Assembly: GCA_013407085.1 (NCBI GenBank)
Contig: JACCGJ010011144.1
Span: 1-64,000 of the forward strand
Source of the DNA: Atriophallophorus winterbourni
Lineage: Eukaryota; Platyhelminthes; Trematoda; Plagiorchiida; Microphallidae
DNA: 64,000 bases
Direction of reading: 5' to 3'
The position numbers were made by a program, and so were the translations under genes. Under the pieces are notes generated by a model, which worked only from the letters and a program-made list of their open reading frames with translations, was not told the DNA's origin and made no database searches. Shown in pieces: positions 1 to 12,348 of the stretch; position 1 is the stretch's first letter, and each line of letters begins with the position of its first letter.

Positions 1-470
1 GGAGCATTTTTGGAATTGGGAGCTTATCCCCAAAATCACCCCGGCCGTGACAACCTTGGAACCTCGTTGGGGCGTAGCACTGAATTATGTCCATACTGAC
101 CCTCGTCTTCTTTGCATAAAAGGAGGCTGTTATGATCCGTGGTCCCTGCGCTTCTCATTCAATGAGCGCTTTTTCAGCCGACTTGGAAAGCATCAGGGCC
201 ACTCCATGGGTGTGTGCGGCATCTTCTTGCTCGTGGCCCGAGTACAACAGTAATTCACCCGAAGTCAATCGCATCTGCCCGGAAAACCATCCAGATGACT
301 GGGTCCATCTTCTCTCAGGTCCGTATTGTCTGTTAGTATTCTTGTTGGCGTTTCTGTAGCTAGAAGTTTTTTTACAAGGTTGGGTAGCTAGCCCCACACT
401 CAACCCTCCTCCTTTTGCAGCCGGGCTTGGGACCGTCCTTGGCGGAGTTATAGATCCGAACAGCCTCAAG
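1..470 (-). mobile_element. RTE-type retrotransposon, endonuclease N-terminal remnant
   Basis: Read on the minus strand, 469-155 is an open frame. Its C-terminal part (SGELLLYSGHEQEDA, then GVALMLSKSAEKALIE) matches the start of the APE-like endonuclease of RTE non-LTR elements. The first 60 bases carry a short module ending in gacaaccttggaacc that recurs near 6262-6324 and 49650-49715. No RT follows in the window, so this is a fragment. It lies upstream of a TOG-gene exon, probably in an intron of that gene. Confidence 0.7.
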
Positions 471-679
471 AAAATGTGTTTAATATCTACTCAGCTTTGT
501 CAGACCCATGCGAGTATTTTTAATTTATTTTCTCATTTTTGATGCTCATGCTTTATGTCGATTGGAATTTCGTTGATGTTTCGTTGGTCAACTCTCGTGG
601 GTCTTTTTTCAGTTTAACCTACAGTCACTTTCGCTTGAATTCATTCGATTCAGTGAAAAATGTTCCCGTTTCATTCCAG

Positions 680-1806
680 TCACAAAAATCCCACAGTACG
701 CCTTCAGACATCGCTGCAGATGTCGCGTATACTTGAAGCACTAGTCAGCGCGAACTCCTCCGCTCAATTTGATTCCCGCTTCCAGCATGTAACTGCTCAA
801 GATCGACTGAGCGGATGCAAGATCTCCGCTTGGAATGGCATGGGAAGTATACCTTCTACTGCTACTGCGTATCCTCCGTTACTTTCTAGCTTGATGGATA
901 AATTGGTTCCAGCCATCAGTCAGTTTTTAACTGACGGGAATCAAGAAACACGGTAGGGATTATTTTTCATGTGTATGGATTTTGAGTGTTTTTCTTCTGC
1001 ATGCTCGTTTCTGTTTCTGTGTTGTTGCAATCAACATTGCAGAACGATGACTCATGTATGAAGTTGAAATAGTGCGCTGTTTGATGCATGTACGGGCTTG
1101 TTCCGGTTAATGTTTGATTCCGCTTCTATTTTTCGTTTTGTTTTCTGTTGTATTAAACAGTACCGATTTGGTTGGCTGGTAAATTTCACACTTCATTGCT
1201 TACTGATAGTTTTGCCCTGATTCCTGTATTGCTTCCCACGTTACCTGTAAGGGAAGAGCGCCCTTAAACTAATCCCATCTCAACACGTTACTTTAGTGGT
1301 TTATTGTTTACGTACTGTCCATCCGAAACTAGTTAGTATGTTTAATTAACATGTATGTGTGAACCTCAGGATTTGATTTAATGAGACTATCGGGTCGGTT
1401 CATACAATCAGCATTGAAATTGTTGAGTATTTAAGCGCGTTATGTTTTTCACAAATGCAATAATTTATTCACGTAATTTTAAGGTACTATGGACGCCGGT
1501 TGCTAAAATGCCTGAAAGATCATCCGGATTTCGAGCGCAACGTTCGCAAATTGTTGACTGGTTCATCTCTCCGAGCTGTTCAAGATGCCATCGATCTGAT
1601 CCGGGCCAAAGTGAGATCACACATCCTCATACCGATGCTTATTTTGCACTATAATTCCAGTTTACTACGGGTGTTTTATCTTCGGTTCTCAGGGTATTGG
1701 CGAACCTCCTTCTGTGTCTGCTGGTGCTCGCCGTCGCGGATACTCTCCTGCACGAAACGCTTCTGCCTTACGTGGTTCAAGTGCCAGCAACATTTCCAAA
1801 TCATGA
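680..1806 (+). CDS. Last three exons of a TOG-domain (TOGARAM/crescerin-like) protein
   Basis: The exons are 680-952, 1484-1610 and 1693-1806. Each is bounded by AG/GT and the phases join (2 to 1 nt, then 0 to 0). The joined product is about 170 residues. It starts HKNPTVRLQTSLQM, a HEAT-repeat helix typical of TOG arrays. It passes through LTDGNQETRYYGRRLLK and DHPDFERNVRKLL, and ends with LIRAKGIGEPP plus a basic, Ser-rich tail before TGA at 1804-1806. TOGARAM proteins end with a TOG domain of this kind and a KGxG-like turn. They bind tubulin and act in ciliary microtubules. The fold assignment is fairly secure; the exact family (TOGARAM versus CLASP-like) is an inference. The upstream exons lie outside the window. 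Confidence 0.65.
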
Positions 1807-3030
1807 TTCTTTGAATTCGCTCATTCATGGAAAGAAACTCTGTAAAACTGTAATCCTAATCCCGCTCACCACCATTGCGCCATCGTTGTCGGCATCAATG
1901 CCTTTCTTCCGTTCAATTACGCTTTCTACCCCGCTCCCTCCACACACACACACGTATAGTTATCATTTGGTCTGATCCTATTTTCTCATCTTCTCCGTAG
2001 CTAAGTGAGCTGTTCAACTTTGTAATCTCATTATTCCGTGACACGGCAGGATTCGCTCCAGATGATCATAATTTCTCATCCTTCCATTTTGTCTCTTCTG
2101 TGATAAACAGGCCATCTATTTTCCTTCATCCTGACATGCCATCTGTTTTCATGCCCCCTTTCGGTCACTCATGTTCGCATCTGCCGAATCGCCTTTCGCA
2201 TTCTCCAATGTCCCTTTCAATGCCTTCTTGCATTACGTGGGCATCTCTTCCAGAGAAAAATATATGTATATTTTTACATTATGTGATTTCTCTTTTTGGC
2301 CTGTTCCAGTTTTATTCCTCGAACAGTTGATGGGTCATCAAACAAGCAGCTAAAGTTATGCCATCTCCCAACGACGAGACCCAACACGTCATTTTATGTC
2401 CCTTTGAAGTAGAGTTAGTGGAAGGGATGCGTAATGCTCACCGTAATATTTGTCGCCTCACATGACTGGTTGTGCAAAAAGCTTGTATTCTCCGAATTTT
2501 TCGTTTTACAATATGTTACGCAATCTTTTCTCGAGAATATCCTTAGCTTTCGAAAATCGCTGCAAAGGACCAAACTGTGGGAACAACATCAATTGGCTAC
2601 TACCAGCTAACGCAATGAGCGTGGAGCGCCAACCATCATACGCTTCCTCGGGGAAACATGAAAATTTAAACAACCTCGTGGACGACGTGTTACTTCTGTT
2701 CTGGTTATTCAGCTATTGCAAGGAAATCAATATCGAACTTTATCAGCTTAGCTTTGATGCTTCGTCACGAAGAGAATGTTGAGTCCTCATAGGCAGCAAC
2801 TTGTTTCCTGGCATGGAACTGCTCTGATATTAGCACCGACAGGTGCTAAGTGAAGCTTCGCTCATTGCTTCTCAAGCTTTAATGAATAGGAGATGGGCAC
2901 TGTCGCCTAACTAGAGCTATTTTTATTCGTTTTTGATTTGCCTGACTACTTGCTTTATTAGGCGGGTACTGGCTGAAGACTGTGGTGTGTGCCTTTATTT
3001 GAACTCAATCAACAACAACATAGTTCCTAT
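1807..3030. other. 3' flank of the TOG gene, no gene recognised
   Basis: This should hold the 3' UTR and downstream flank of the TOG gene. Several open frames (for example 2450-2782) occur, but none has recognisable homology or a clear splice context. A CA-dinucleotide tract sits near 1940-1955. I found no clear AATAAA close to the stop codon. Confidence 0.4.
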
Positions 3031-3400
3031 AATTCTCTTTTGCATGCAGTGTCATCACGCACCCCACGACCGGTTTCGTGCTGTTTGCACTCATAAAGTA
3101 GAAACAGTACGATCAGCATCTAAATGCTTTGAAGCAGTGGAAGTACGGTAAACAAGTTGAGCTTGTAAGCTAGCGTCGGAAAAGATTGACAAGACCAACG
3201 TATTTAATCACATGTGAACAAACATGCATATGAGGTAAAACTCGTTAACCATGAACAAAAATCCGTATTTGTATGCGTTTTCATCACACACCACATGCTT
3301 GGGCAGATGTGACTGAACAGGTTGGTCGTGCCAATCTTGTCAACAGTTGTTTACAAGCTCACGCGGTCTACGCACTGTTGACCATATTAGAAACGTTTTG
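3030..3400. repeat. SINE-like repeat, inverted pair
   Basis: Positions 3050-3180 carry, on the minus strand, the core also seen at 35040-35110: gtgcaaacagcatgaaaccg-like sequence, then ggtcgtggggtg, then the gatggaaatgcatgc end. Positions 3300-3400 hold a partial plus-strand copy (caggttggtcgtgcc, then tgtttacaagc). The two face each other, so this looks like two insertions of the same family in opposite orientation. Confidence 0.5.
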
Positions 3401-4480
3401 ATGACGAACTTGCTTGATCTTTGATGCCCAGTGAATGATTATCAATAGTGAACAATTATAGAAGCAACAAATACAGCTTATCACCAATCCTCTGATCGTG
3501 AAACCGATGGAGTTTTGCTGAGGTGTCTTCTGTGAGGCCAGACATTTGTTAGTCAGACTTGAATCTTCACATTCAGGCCGTATCGCTTGTGGTGCTTTAC
3601 AGTTTGCGAATACTTGGCCAGATTTGTTCGTGCGTTAATTTCGTAAATTTGATGACCAAGTCTCATGGATTCTGTTTTACTGGTTACCGCACATGCTTGA
3701 TTGAATGCAGCTGAAAGCATTAACTACATTTAAGCATGCTATCTGGATATGTCGTTTCGCTCCATTCGCACTATCGGGTTTTATATTGTAGTGTGGAGTG
3801 GAGTGTGGTATATTAAGCTGAGCGACACCATCAAGATGAACTCAGTGTATACCGCATACAAATTTGAACGCTCGAGATAAATGCCTCACAATGAACAATC
3901 CTACGCAAATTCCTTCGAAAATCAATAACCGAAATACGTGTCAGTAGAAAGCAACAACTTGCTCATATTTCTGCGTCTGTACGATATCTATTATCGGAAT
4001 ATCTTTAGACCCGCGGAATGTTTTTGAAACAAATAAATCTATTTTCTTCTATGATTCGATTAAATTGTGCGCCGCTTTGTTGCGAAAAGTTGGAAAATGA
4101 CTCGCGATTACCCCGAAATTTTGTTGTTAACATCTCCGTAGTTTTCTAAGAAACAAAAAACTAATTTCTCAATATATCGATTGGATTATTTAACACAATT
4201 AGCGATCCGAGGTCATTTGGTGCGGGTAAAAAAGACCGCGGCTAACGTAAGTAACTAAACACCAGCGTGATTTTTAATCATATTTATTTGAAGTGCTGCA
4301 TGGAAGAATAACAAACATTTACTGAAAATCATGATTAGAAATTTTTAGAAGACGAATGTACCTTCAAATATAACACGCACACTTATCTACACACTTAACG
4401 TCTATGGTAATTTGCCTGTACTTGGTCACGACGAATTTGAGCATTAGATTAGATAATTAATCTAGCTTCCTGTTTGTCTT
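3400..4480. other. Non-coding stretch, nothing recognised
   Basis: AT-rich sequence with no open frame of note and no repeat that I could match with confidence. Near 4480-4520 a ccttagtctgatgaaa string resembles the 3' end of the Penelope-like element at about 6940-6960, so a small remnant may be present. Confidence 0.35.
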
Positions 4481-4519
4481 CGTATCCTTAGTCTGATGAA
4501 AGTTCTGTGTCGGGAAGGT

Positions 4520-5340
4520 ATAGTTGACCTCTTTCAGCCGAAGTCAACGATGGATGTACATCACAAGCTGATGATGATTTGATGGTTAGGATTGTTTAAA
4601 TTACTAAGCACTCCGATTTAGGAGGAGACATCTCCAGCAGCACCCACAGCGATAGGTGATACTCGGCCGATCAGCGGTATTTTCGCGTCGGACGTAATCC
4701 ATGTTCAGTAGCCAGTATCTCTTCTTTCCCAACTTGAAGCTGCTGCTTTTCACAGTGCCACCATAGTGAGCTTTCAAGAGCTAATTCTTCCCAACTCACC
4801 TCGTCAATGTCTAGAGCTTTCATATATCATTTACAAACATCTTTGTACAGCAAGTGTGGCCTATTCAAAGGTCGACTTTCTGATTTCAACACTTCATTGA
4901 GCCTATCTTACGGAATACAACCATTTTCTTTACTGCACACATGACCCAGCTAGCGTAGGCGGCGCTGTCATAGTAGGGTGAAAACGTTCTGTAGACCAGC
5001 ATTAGAAAGCACTTCTGCGTTTGCCTTTTTGCCCATGCACACCATAATTTTTTCTCGACTAAATTGCGGTGGCTCCAGACACGAGAGTTCAACCATGACA
5101 AGATGTCAGCTGCTCTGCCAATGGACTTACGAACCTGCGTGTCTAACAAGAGATTATCCGCAATGGTTGAATCAAGTTGTGTGAAAATATGTACTTGGTC
5201 AAGCTTCCTATTTTTAAAGAGAATGATAGTAACGATACGATCCCTGCAAGGTGTTCATACCGATTATCAACTCCAAATCTTGGCCTGTCTAAGAAGAGCA
5301 GTATATTATCTTTTGGAACTGCTCTTGTGAGCGAGCAATG
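4520..5340 (-). mobile_element. RTE-type element, degenerate reverse transcriptase C-terminal part
   Basis: On the minus strand, 5149-4886 reads LDTQVRKSIGRAADILSWL and RVWSHRNLVEKKL, then MLVYRTFSPYYDS. This is the stretch downstream of the RT palm in RTE-clade elements (canonical form LDTQIRKRIGKA...). The region 5260-5150 supplies the upstream part. The 3' end near 4560-4520 has the same catccatcgttgac-type tail seen after the RTE copies at 42040 and 56930. Frames are broken, so it is non-functional. Its 5' end abuts the Penelope-like element. Confidence 0.65.
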
Positions 5341-5399
5341 ATGGCTGTTTCATAGGCAAACAGCGAGTCACAGATTAGCACATCCCGTTCCTTAAGTAC

Positions 5400-7075
5400 C
5401 GTAACAATTGGGGAGGATGAAATGATGGTTAGTTTTGACGTAAGCTCCTTGTTGACGAATGTTGACACTACAAGTGCTTTAAAATTAGTGAGGAAATCAC
5501 TCAACTCCGATATGACCTTGAAGGATCGTACCAATTTGAGTGTACTACAAATCATCAACGGTGTAGCAATTTGTCTAAATATGAACCACTTCTTATTTAA
5601 TGGACAGCTATTCAACCAAAACGATGGTTCAGCGATGGGCTCACCCATTTCTCCAGTGCTGGCGAATATGTACATGGAGCACTTCGAAGAGATAACTTTG
5701 AGAAACGAGGCGTTAAAACCAAAGATTTGATGGCGCTATGTCAACGATACATTCGTCATCATAAAGCGAAACAAACTAGAAACATTTCATAGTTACCTCA
5801 ATTGTTTGAATCCGAAAATCCAGGTCACGAAAGAAACCGAGTCTACGTAAGGGACACTTCCGTTCTTGGACTGTCTCGCGCAAAAAGACAATGGTAAGGT
5901 TAGAACAACGGTATATCGTAAGCCTTTCAACACGGATGCCATTTTGAGATTCACATCTGCGCACCCTAAAAGGGTATTTCAGTCCGTATCAAAATCCTTA
6001 TTTTACACGGTTGACCGCCCCTACAGCGATGATGCAAATAAGAGACGAGCACATGAAGAAGTCAGTCGCCGAATTGCAACTCATGGTTATCCCAAGAGCT
6101 TAATTAAGCGCCAATTGAACTGAGTTAAACATCCGCAACCGAAGACGGAAAAAGTTTGGCGAGCTACGGTATCTCTACCGTATGTAAACAGCGCTTCCGA
6201 AGGAATAAGTCGAATCTTGAATAACGCAGGTATTAGAATAACCTATAAGTGAGGTAGAACGCGTGCCATTGGAGAATTTTTGGAATTGGGAGCTTATCCC
6301 CCCGGCTTTGACAACCTTGGAACCAACGCAGTATTAGAGTAACATATAAGGGAGGTAGAACTCTCCGCTCCGTATTAATGCATCTCAATGATAAGACCAC
6401 TTTAAGTTGTACGACGAACTGCATCTACAAAATCAAATGAAAGGGTTACGCGGGTGCTTACATTGGTCAAACGTCTAGAGAATTCTGCACCAGGGTAAAC
6501 GAACACAGGAAACGAGTGGGAAAGCAACCCCGCAATCCCAGTGAATATCAATCACTGATTCGGGATTCTTCCTTAGCTGAACACGCGCTAGACACTAGAC
6601 ACATCGTAGATCTTGATAACGTGGAAGTGATAAGACGGGGTGTGAAATCTTATAGGGAAAGACTTCACACCGACGCTGTTGAAATAACAAAGGCCGGGGC
6701 GAATGCGGTGAACAAGGTGGATGGGGCGGATATCTCAACAATCTGGCGTTCGGTTCTGCAGCGGATAAGTATTAGCGAAAATAACACCTAATGAGTACGT
6801 AAGCAGTGTGTCAGCGGACGCTTAGGGATGAACACAGCAATTATCTTGATCTCCCCTGTCTATCCTAGAGAACTCAGGATTGGTCAAGAAAATGCCATTT
6901 AAACCTGAACACTTTTCGTACCGACACCCTTGGTCTGACGAAGCTTCTGTTTCCAGAAGCGAAAAGTTAACAAAAACTTGCTATAACCCATTCATTGCAA
7001 AGTTTATTTTCATTTCTTAGTTCTATTCTGGATAACAAACTGGTAGAATAAAGTCATTCTTCTTCTTCTTCTTCT
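5400..7075 (+). mobile_element. Penelope-like element: RT plus GIY-YIG endonuclease, broken
   Basis: Frame 5422-5730 begins MVSFDVSSLLTNV and contains NQNDGSAMGSPISPVLANM, the PLE reverse transcriptase palm. A shifted frame continues WRYVNDTFVI (YVDD-type box, with N for the first D). A further frame, 5866-6123, has TVYRKPFNTDAILRFTS and ATHGYPKSLI, all typical of PLEs. At 6400-6791 a GIY-YIG module follows, with GAYIGQTSREFCTRVNEHRKR and AEHALDTRH. Several frameshifts and stops make it a dead copy. The 3' end is near 7000-7075 with AATAAA and a CTT tract. A 63-bp foreign piece at 6262-6324 interrupts the region between RT and endonuclease. Confidence 0.85.
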
Positions 7076-7900
7076 AGTTGTAGTTGAATTTGTGTGGAAT
7101 AAAACTCAAGCTCTCGTCAATCTTCGAATTCAAATAATTTAGAAATGTATTGTAATATGAGCTAGAGTCCATGAAATCAGACTCTTGTGTGTGTGCATCC
7201 TGGAGACTGATATTTAAGGATTGAAATTGCACTTTCCCGAAGAATTTTGTCTGTTCGCTCAATCGTTCCGCACTACATGCGTAATAAAAGTCAAGTACCG
7301 CATGTTTACTCTTACCCAGTGGTGCCAGTTATTGAATAGCCTCTACCGCGGCTTCTTAATTCGTTAAGACAAGGTCAAGTGTTGATGGCTAGTCAAGACC
7401 CCGACTACGAGCTGTCTGGTCAACGTGGTTGTTCAGTGAAGCAATTTCGATAACCTCCTTGAATTTATGTTCAAACGAATGCAGGGAGTGTTATCTTTTT
7501 GAAGACAGATACGGGAGATTTAAATCGCCCATGATCAGCAAATGAGTAGCCTGGCAGCTTGTGATGTATTGTAATGATTCGGTTACTTTATCATTAAAAG
7601 AGCTTTCAGATGATGGCGAGCGGTAAATGATGCCTATCGTACATTCTTCTCCATTCACTAGATTTGCTGAATACCACATCGTATCAGGAAGGCTGAGGTC
7701 ATGATGATGGATTACGTTTCACTACGCTAAACGTTCATGGAAGTCGACTGCAACTCCACCGCCTGGAACACGTGATTGGGTATACATTTTCCACTAATAG
7801 TTGCGTGTGAAGAATATGGAAGTTAACAAAATGTACTAAGTAGAGAGAGTTTTGCAATAATCTCAATAACCTCCAGTGTCTAATAAACTATTGTCAGATA
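7076..7900 (-). mobile_element. CR1-like element fragment, endonuclease region
   Basis: On the minus strand, 7679-7491 reads MWYSANLVNGEECTIGIIYR followed by LLIMGDLNLPYL, the core of a CR1-type APE endonuclease. Frame 7262-7074 corresponds to the segment after the endonuclease and matches 31560-31740 of the plus-strand copy at 30-33 kb, so both belong to one family. The RT part is absent. The fragment stops where the CTT-rich end of the Penelope-like element begins, so one insertion probably cut the other. Confidence 0.75.
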
Positions 7901-8430
7901 AGATTAAATGTGGTCACAACAAGATGGTTCGGATTTAGATCCTATCTCACTTCAAATAATGCCGCGTAATTTACGTTCTGCACCTGAAAGCAGTATCTGG
8001 TCTTCTCTAGTTTGAGGATGACGCCTTACAAAGTCCCTTCAACATAGCGTTTAATATGAAGTGTTTTGTAACTAGTGTTTTTGTTGGTTGAGTCGTATTG
8101 TATCTTAGCAACAAACCAGCATTTTCACCACATTCAAATTGTCTGACTAGCCCATGACAACATACTTATATCGGTCTCATTATGCTCTTTCCAAGGGATT
8201 AATCTGTACCTTTTACGTTCACTTTGTTCTAACCATATAAATACAAACCATGTCCACGGCCAAATGCACTTTCTGGGTACTTGGGCCTCGGACATTCGCT
8301 CAACGGTACATTTCGGCCTAATTCTTTTTTACTGTTACGTTAAGAATAACGCATCAATTGATAGAACGCAACGACCGTCTCCGCTACAACATCCGCATCC
8401 ATCATAAAAATTAGTTAACGAGACACTTAT
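7900..8430. other. Flank of the Gypsy gag, possible LTR/leader
   Basis: No coding signal. It lies directly upstream of a Gypsy gag and could contain its 5' LTR, but no matching 3' LTR was found, so this stays unproven. Confidence 0.3.
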
Positions 8431-9740
8431 CATCATAACAATTTGGCGACGGAGTAATTTCGAGATGTCAATTGAAGGTGATTTGTCTCCGTTACATCAC
8501 TTACTCAAACTCCTGCTCGATTTGAAGCAATCTGGACATACCTCATCAAGCGATTGCAAACCTCTATCGGATGATGACCTGGCCGCAACCATCAGCGAGT
8601 TCTACTTCGACCTCGTAGCCAACGTGACATTAAACACTTGGTTCCGGCGATATGAAGATATATTCCGTGTCCAACTCAGGGGTGTGGAAGAGAGTGCAAA
8701 ATTCAAACTTCTGCTAAGCAAAATGGGTGCAGCAGAGTTCGACAAATACCGCAACCTAATTCCTCTACTCAAACCACACAAGCGCATCATCGAGGAGACA
8801 GTCAGTACCATGCGACAATGTTTTGGTGATGGGTCATCGCTGTTTACTATTCGGTAACGTTACCTCAATATGGTACCGGACGAAACGACGGATTTTTTGA
8901 CACAAGTCAGCAATGTCAATAGGGAATGCGAACGCTTCAAGATTTGGTTATTAACCGACCACCAGTTTGAATTCCTTGTCCCTATCATCAGCTTGAAGTC
9001 CCCACGCTTGGCGGATTTGCACACTCGACTGTTCAATCGGCTTAAACAGGATGATTCCATCACGCTGCAAACGATTGGAGATGAGTTTCGACGGTTGATG
9101 AACCTAGAGCAAGATTCCACCTTATTACAATTTACTGACTGAGGATCCCCCGCCATTTACGCTGTAGATCATCAACATCAGGAATCATCAAATAATGTTT
9201 CCGTCAAGCCATATTCTCTGTGGAAGTCCAACAAACCCGCTCCAATATCAAAGCCTCCCTCGCCTTACCGGCATTGTGGAGTATGGCAGTTCCAGCGCTA
9301 CGCAACAGCGAGAACCATTCCTCATATCTCTCTGTATACGCGTTGACCCCCAAACGACTTCATCTAAACCGTCTATAAAACGCACACGAAGAAAACCCAC
9401 CGGCACGATGACACGATCATAGCAATGATGTCAAGACGGCCCCTAAGGAAGACATTTTGATTGTGAGCGTTACTTCACTATCAGTCAGCCGACCACTGTC
9501 GGATGCCATCAAAGCAGTGTCTGTCACAGCTGCGGAGATCGAAAGGAAAGCACAATCGGATCCCATAATACGAAGAGCTATGCAATACACGCGAACATGT
9601 TGACCTAGAGCCATTCGGGAGGGTCCATTACATGCCATCTCGAGGCGAGGTAAGTCTCTTCCATTGTTGATGACTGCGACATGGAATCTCATAATAAAAG
9701 TTTCTATATCAAGAGCTATCATATTTCTATTGTACATGAC
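8430..9740 (+). mobile_element. Gypsy-type LTR retrotransposon, gag plus collapsed pol
   Basis: A tttggcgacggagtaa string at about 8443-8458 resembles the TGGCGACG motif common just before gag in Gypsy elements. Gag follows in two frames: 8465-8857 (NTWFRRYEDIFRV, FKLLLSKMGAAEFDKYRNLI) and 8870-9142 (SNVNRECERFKIWLL, DSITLQTIGDEFRRLMNL, QDSTLLQF). Almost all of protease, RT and RNase H is missing. At 9450-9600 the RNase H-integrase linker appears (RPLSDAIKAVSVTAAEIE, then QSDPIIRRAMQYTRTC followed by a stop), and then a decayed integrase start (SLSSIVDDCDM-like). It is a deleted, inactive copy. Confidence 0.8.
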
Positions 9741-9744
9741 TTTG

Positions 9745-12230
9745 ATCTAACTATAATCGTATAAATTTTAACGTAAATATCGTTTTCGTGTTCACTCAAA
9801 TCATTTAATTTATCACTTTTCTAAATTGCGTGTTCAATCAATTTACACAAATTATTAATTGGGTTCTTATTATAATACCATCATCTTTGTCCTTCAGAAG
9901 CGAAAACTAAAAACTACCAGCAGTTTCTGATCATTTAAGTGGTTAGTGGTTTCCATTGATGAAGTGCATTAATGGCGAGCATCCGGATGTCGTGCAGAAC
10001 ACTACTGTCCGGAAGAAGCATGTGTCTGAAGAGACAAAATTAACGACGACAAGAATAGCAAAAAAGCATTAATTCAGGTTTCGGAAGAAAAACATGTGAA
10101 CCCCGTTCGAGCAAACACATGAATAGATGGTAAACATAAGGCACTTTTGAACCATATGCAGTTTAACAAGGCTAGTCAAACGACTCCAACAGTTGGTTCA
10201 AAATCGATTTACATATCAGATTAAAATGATAACAGGTACAACTATGCTGAAGACAGAGTAGTAATAAGGTGATTTGTCTATCTTAAATGGATATCTGACA
10301 GACATATCTTTTTATGCGTGTACTAAAATCGTTTGACCGATTGGAGTTACCTTTTTTCGTGGGAGTCGTGGCTGAACATAATTTGCGCAGGAAAGTGTAA
10401 CGTCGGGATTATTCGGGAGGCAAGCAACATTTGAGTGTGAAACGTTAAGTGGCTGACGTTGTATCAAGTGTTCTGAAGATTGTGTGCACAACATAATACA
10501 CGTGTTATCAACTCTTACAAAAAAGCTTGCGGGTAATACCAAGCCTACCATAACCAAATGGTTTGTGCGAAGAATGATGGAGTGGCTATTGGAAGATGCG
10601 TTGAGGATAATAAATGATAGTAGACGTTGAATGATGAAACGTAGGACTTTACTTTGAACTTCATGTTACTTTAAAAACTAATGTGTCGGTATGCTCGTGG
10701 CGCTGAAACAGCCACAATTGATGTGTATTGTTCAGAATTTGTTCCGAATTGATCAAAATATTATGTTAAAAATGCCTAAAAGTAAGATAGGTATGAACAT
10801 ACTTTATGCTTTCCACCTTGCTTCAACCACTGCTCTAGGATTAAAAATCAAAATACACAGGTCCCGTATTGTTATTTGAAAACAGCAGAGATAAAATCCC
10901 AAATTCTGATTAATAATTTAAAAATATCAGATAATGATTTGGCGTTAATAGCAGATCATTTTACAAAATAATTGTGCCTTTCGCGTCACAATAAAGCAGC
11001 TTATTTTTATTGCAGTCATGTTAATTACGGTTGATTTTAACGCATCGATGAAATTGACAAAAGGTACTTCCGTCCACATTTTCGTTGATCTGCAAAGTGA
11101 AAATAAAAAATATGAGGGACACAACGGATGAATTGTCGCATACCAGCATTTTACCGGTGATTAAATTCTCAATTTGCTTACAAATCTATTCAACATTCTT
11201 TACCATAAGTTAAGCCATGAGAATATTTATAATGTGAGCTTTCCAGAATATATATCTATACATATGAACTTCGATACATAGTTCGATACAAGTCAGTAAC
11301 CAAATATTCATATTACAGGAAATCGAACGTAAGAAGCACCAAAACATAACCCAAACACAAACCATATAGACAACAATATTTGAAGATGCGATCATGTGTT
11401 AAAAATAGAAATCGATAAAACTTTAGCATTAAGAAGAGACGTATCGTCAACACGGTTTGTGATTTCTGTTGATTCCTTTTCTTTCACTCCATATATGGTT
11501 TTTATGATCCTGCGTACATGAAGTGTTAATAATTATTTAAGCTTTGATTTATACATTGCTGTAACTGGTTGCAAAATCTTGATCACCAGGTAGAGAAATG
11601 CACCGTTAAGCAAACAGTGTCGGCTTAGTCTCGGTTCAGTAGTGGGTCCTGCGCTCACTTTTCTTCGACTAATTGCTAATTCTTTATAATTGGGTTCCAA
11701 ACAATATACCGTAAACTTCGACTAACTAGCGCTAAATAGCGCGCGACTTTAAAACCATTAGAATCCACAGTTCGCAATTGTAAATAACCCCAATGCCAGG
11801 CCATACTCAAATGGTCATAGTAGTATGATGAGAACAAAAATGAGTTTTACCTACCGCATATGGACACGACCATTTGTTTTCCGCTGGAAGAAGTACAAAG
11901 TTATTTTCGAAATGTTCACGTAAAAGCAGCGAATTTGTTTCATAGCCATAATAAAATATGCACGTGAATGCAGGCAAATGTGGATTTTTCGTTCACGCCC
12001 ATGGGTGTAAGCCAATCCGCATGTGGATTGGTATATATATGTATGTATGAAAGAACTAGCCAGATCCAGGCAAAGTGCCGCACAGTCACAGACTGCACGT
12101 GGGCTAACATACTGTCAGGTTGCCCCGGCCTAGACAGATATGAGGAAGAAAAAACAATAGGAAATAGGAAATGGTAGTGAAACTCCATCCTGTTTCAGCA
12201 TGCAGCTCACTACCTATGGTCAATCAATTT
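9745..12230. other. Non-coding stretch with one possible minus-strand exon
   Basis: AT-rich, with no confident gene. The only candidate is a short minus-strand exon at about 10485-10347, listed separately. A hydrophobic frame at 11395-11210 (minus) has no matching splice sites and no likeness to the receptor helices found elsewhere. Confidence 0.35.
10347..10485 (-). CDS. Possible additional exon of the minus-strand EGF gene
   Basis: On the minus strand a polypyrimidine-poor acceptor (cacaatcttcag) is followed by an open stretch ending AAA AAG before GTAACT. It reads about 46 residues including NVACLPNNPDVTLSCANYV, with two cysteines seven residues apart. Incoming phase 1 fits the phase left by the EGF exon ending at 17816. 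I see no clear match to any plus-strand receptor exon. It may be chance. Confidence 0.2.
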
Positions 12231-12348
12231 AGCACGGTAATTCAAGGTAATCCAAGGTTTTTAATGGTCTAAAAAGCAACAAGCTTAACAACAACCATAA
12301 GATTGTAAAAATTGAAATTTAAGTGTATAAACAATATAAGAACATAGA

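Noticed and set aside
2450..2782. 110-codon plus-strand frame downstream of the TOG gene
   Set aside because: No recognisable domain, splice context or relative in the window.
7050..7075. CTT tract as a stand-alone microsatellite locus
   Set aside because: It sits at the 3' end of the Penelope-like element after AATAAA and is better seen as its tail.
9417..9737. 106-codon minus-strand frame
   Set aside because: The plus strand at 9450-9600 reads the Gypsy RNase H-integrase linker; the minus frame is its shadow.
11210..11395. Hydrophobic minus-strand frame as a membrane helix exon of the paralog
   Set aside because: No AG/GT pair in a fitting phase and no likeness to any of the seven helices of the plus-strand receptor.
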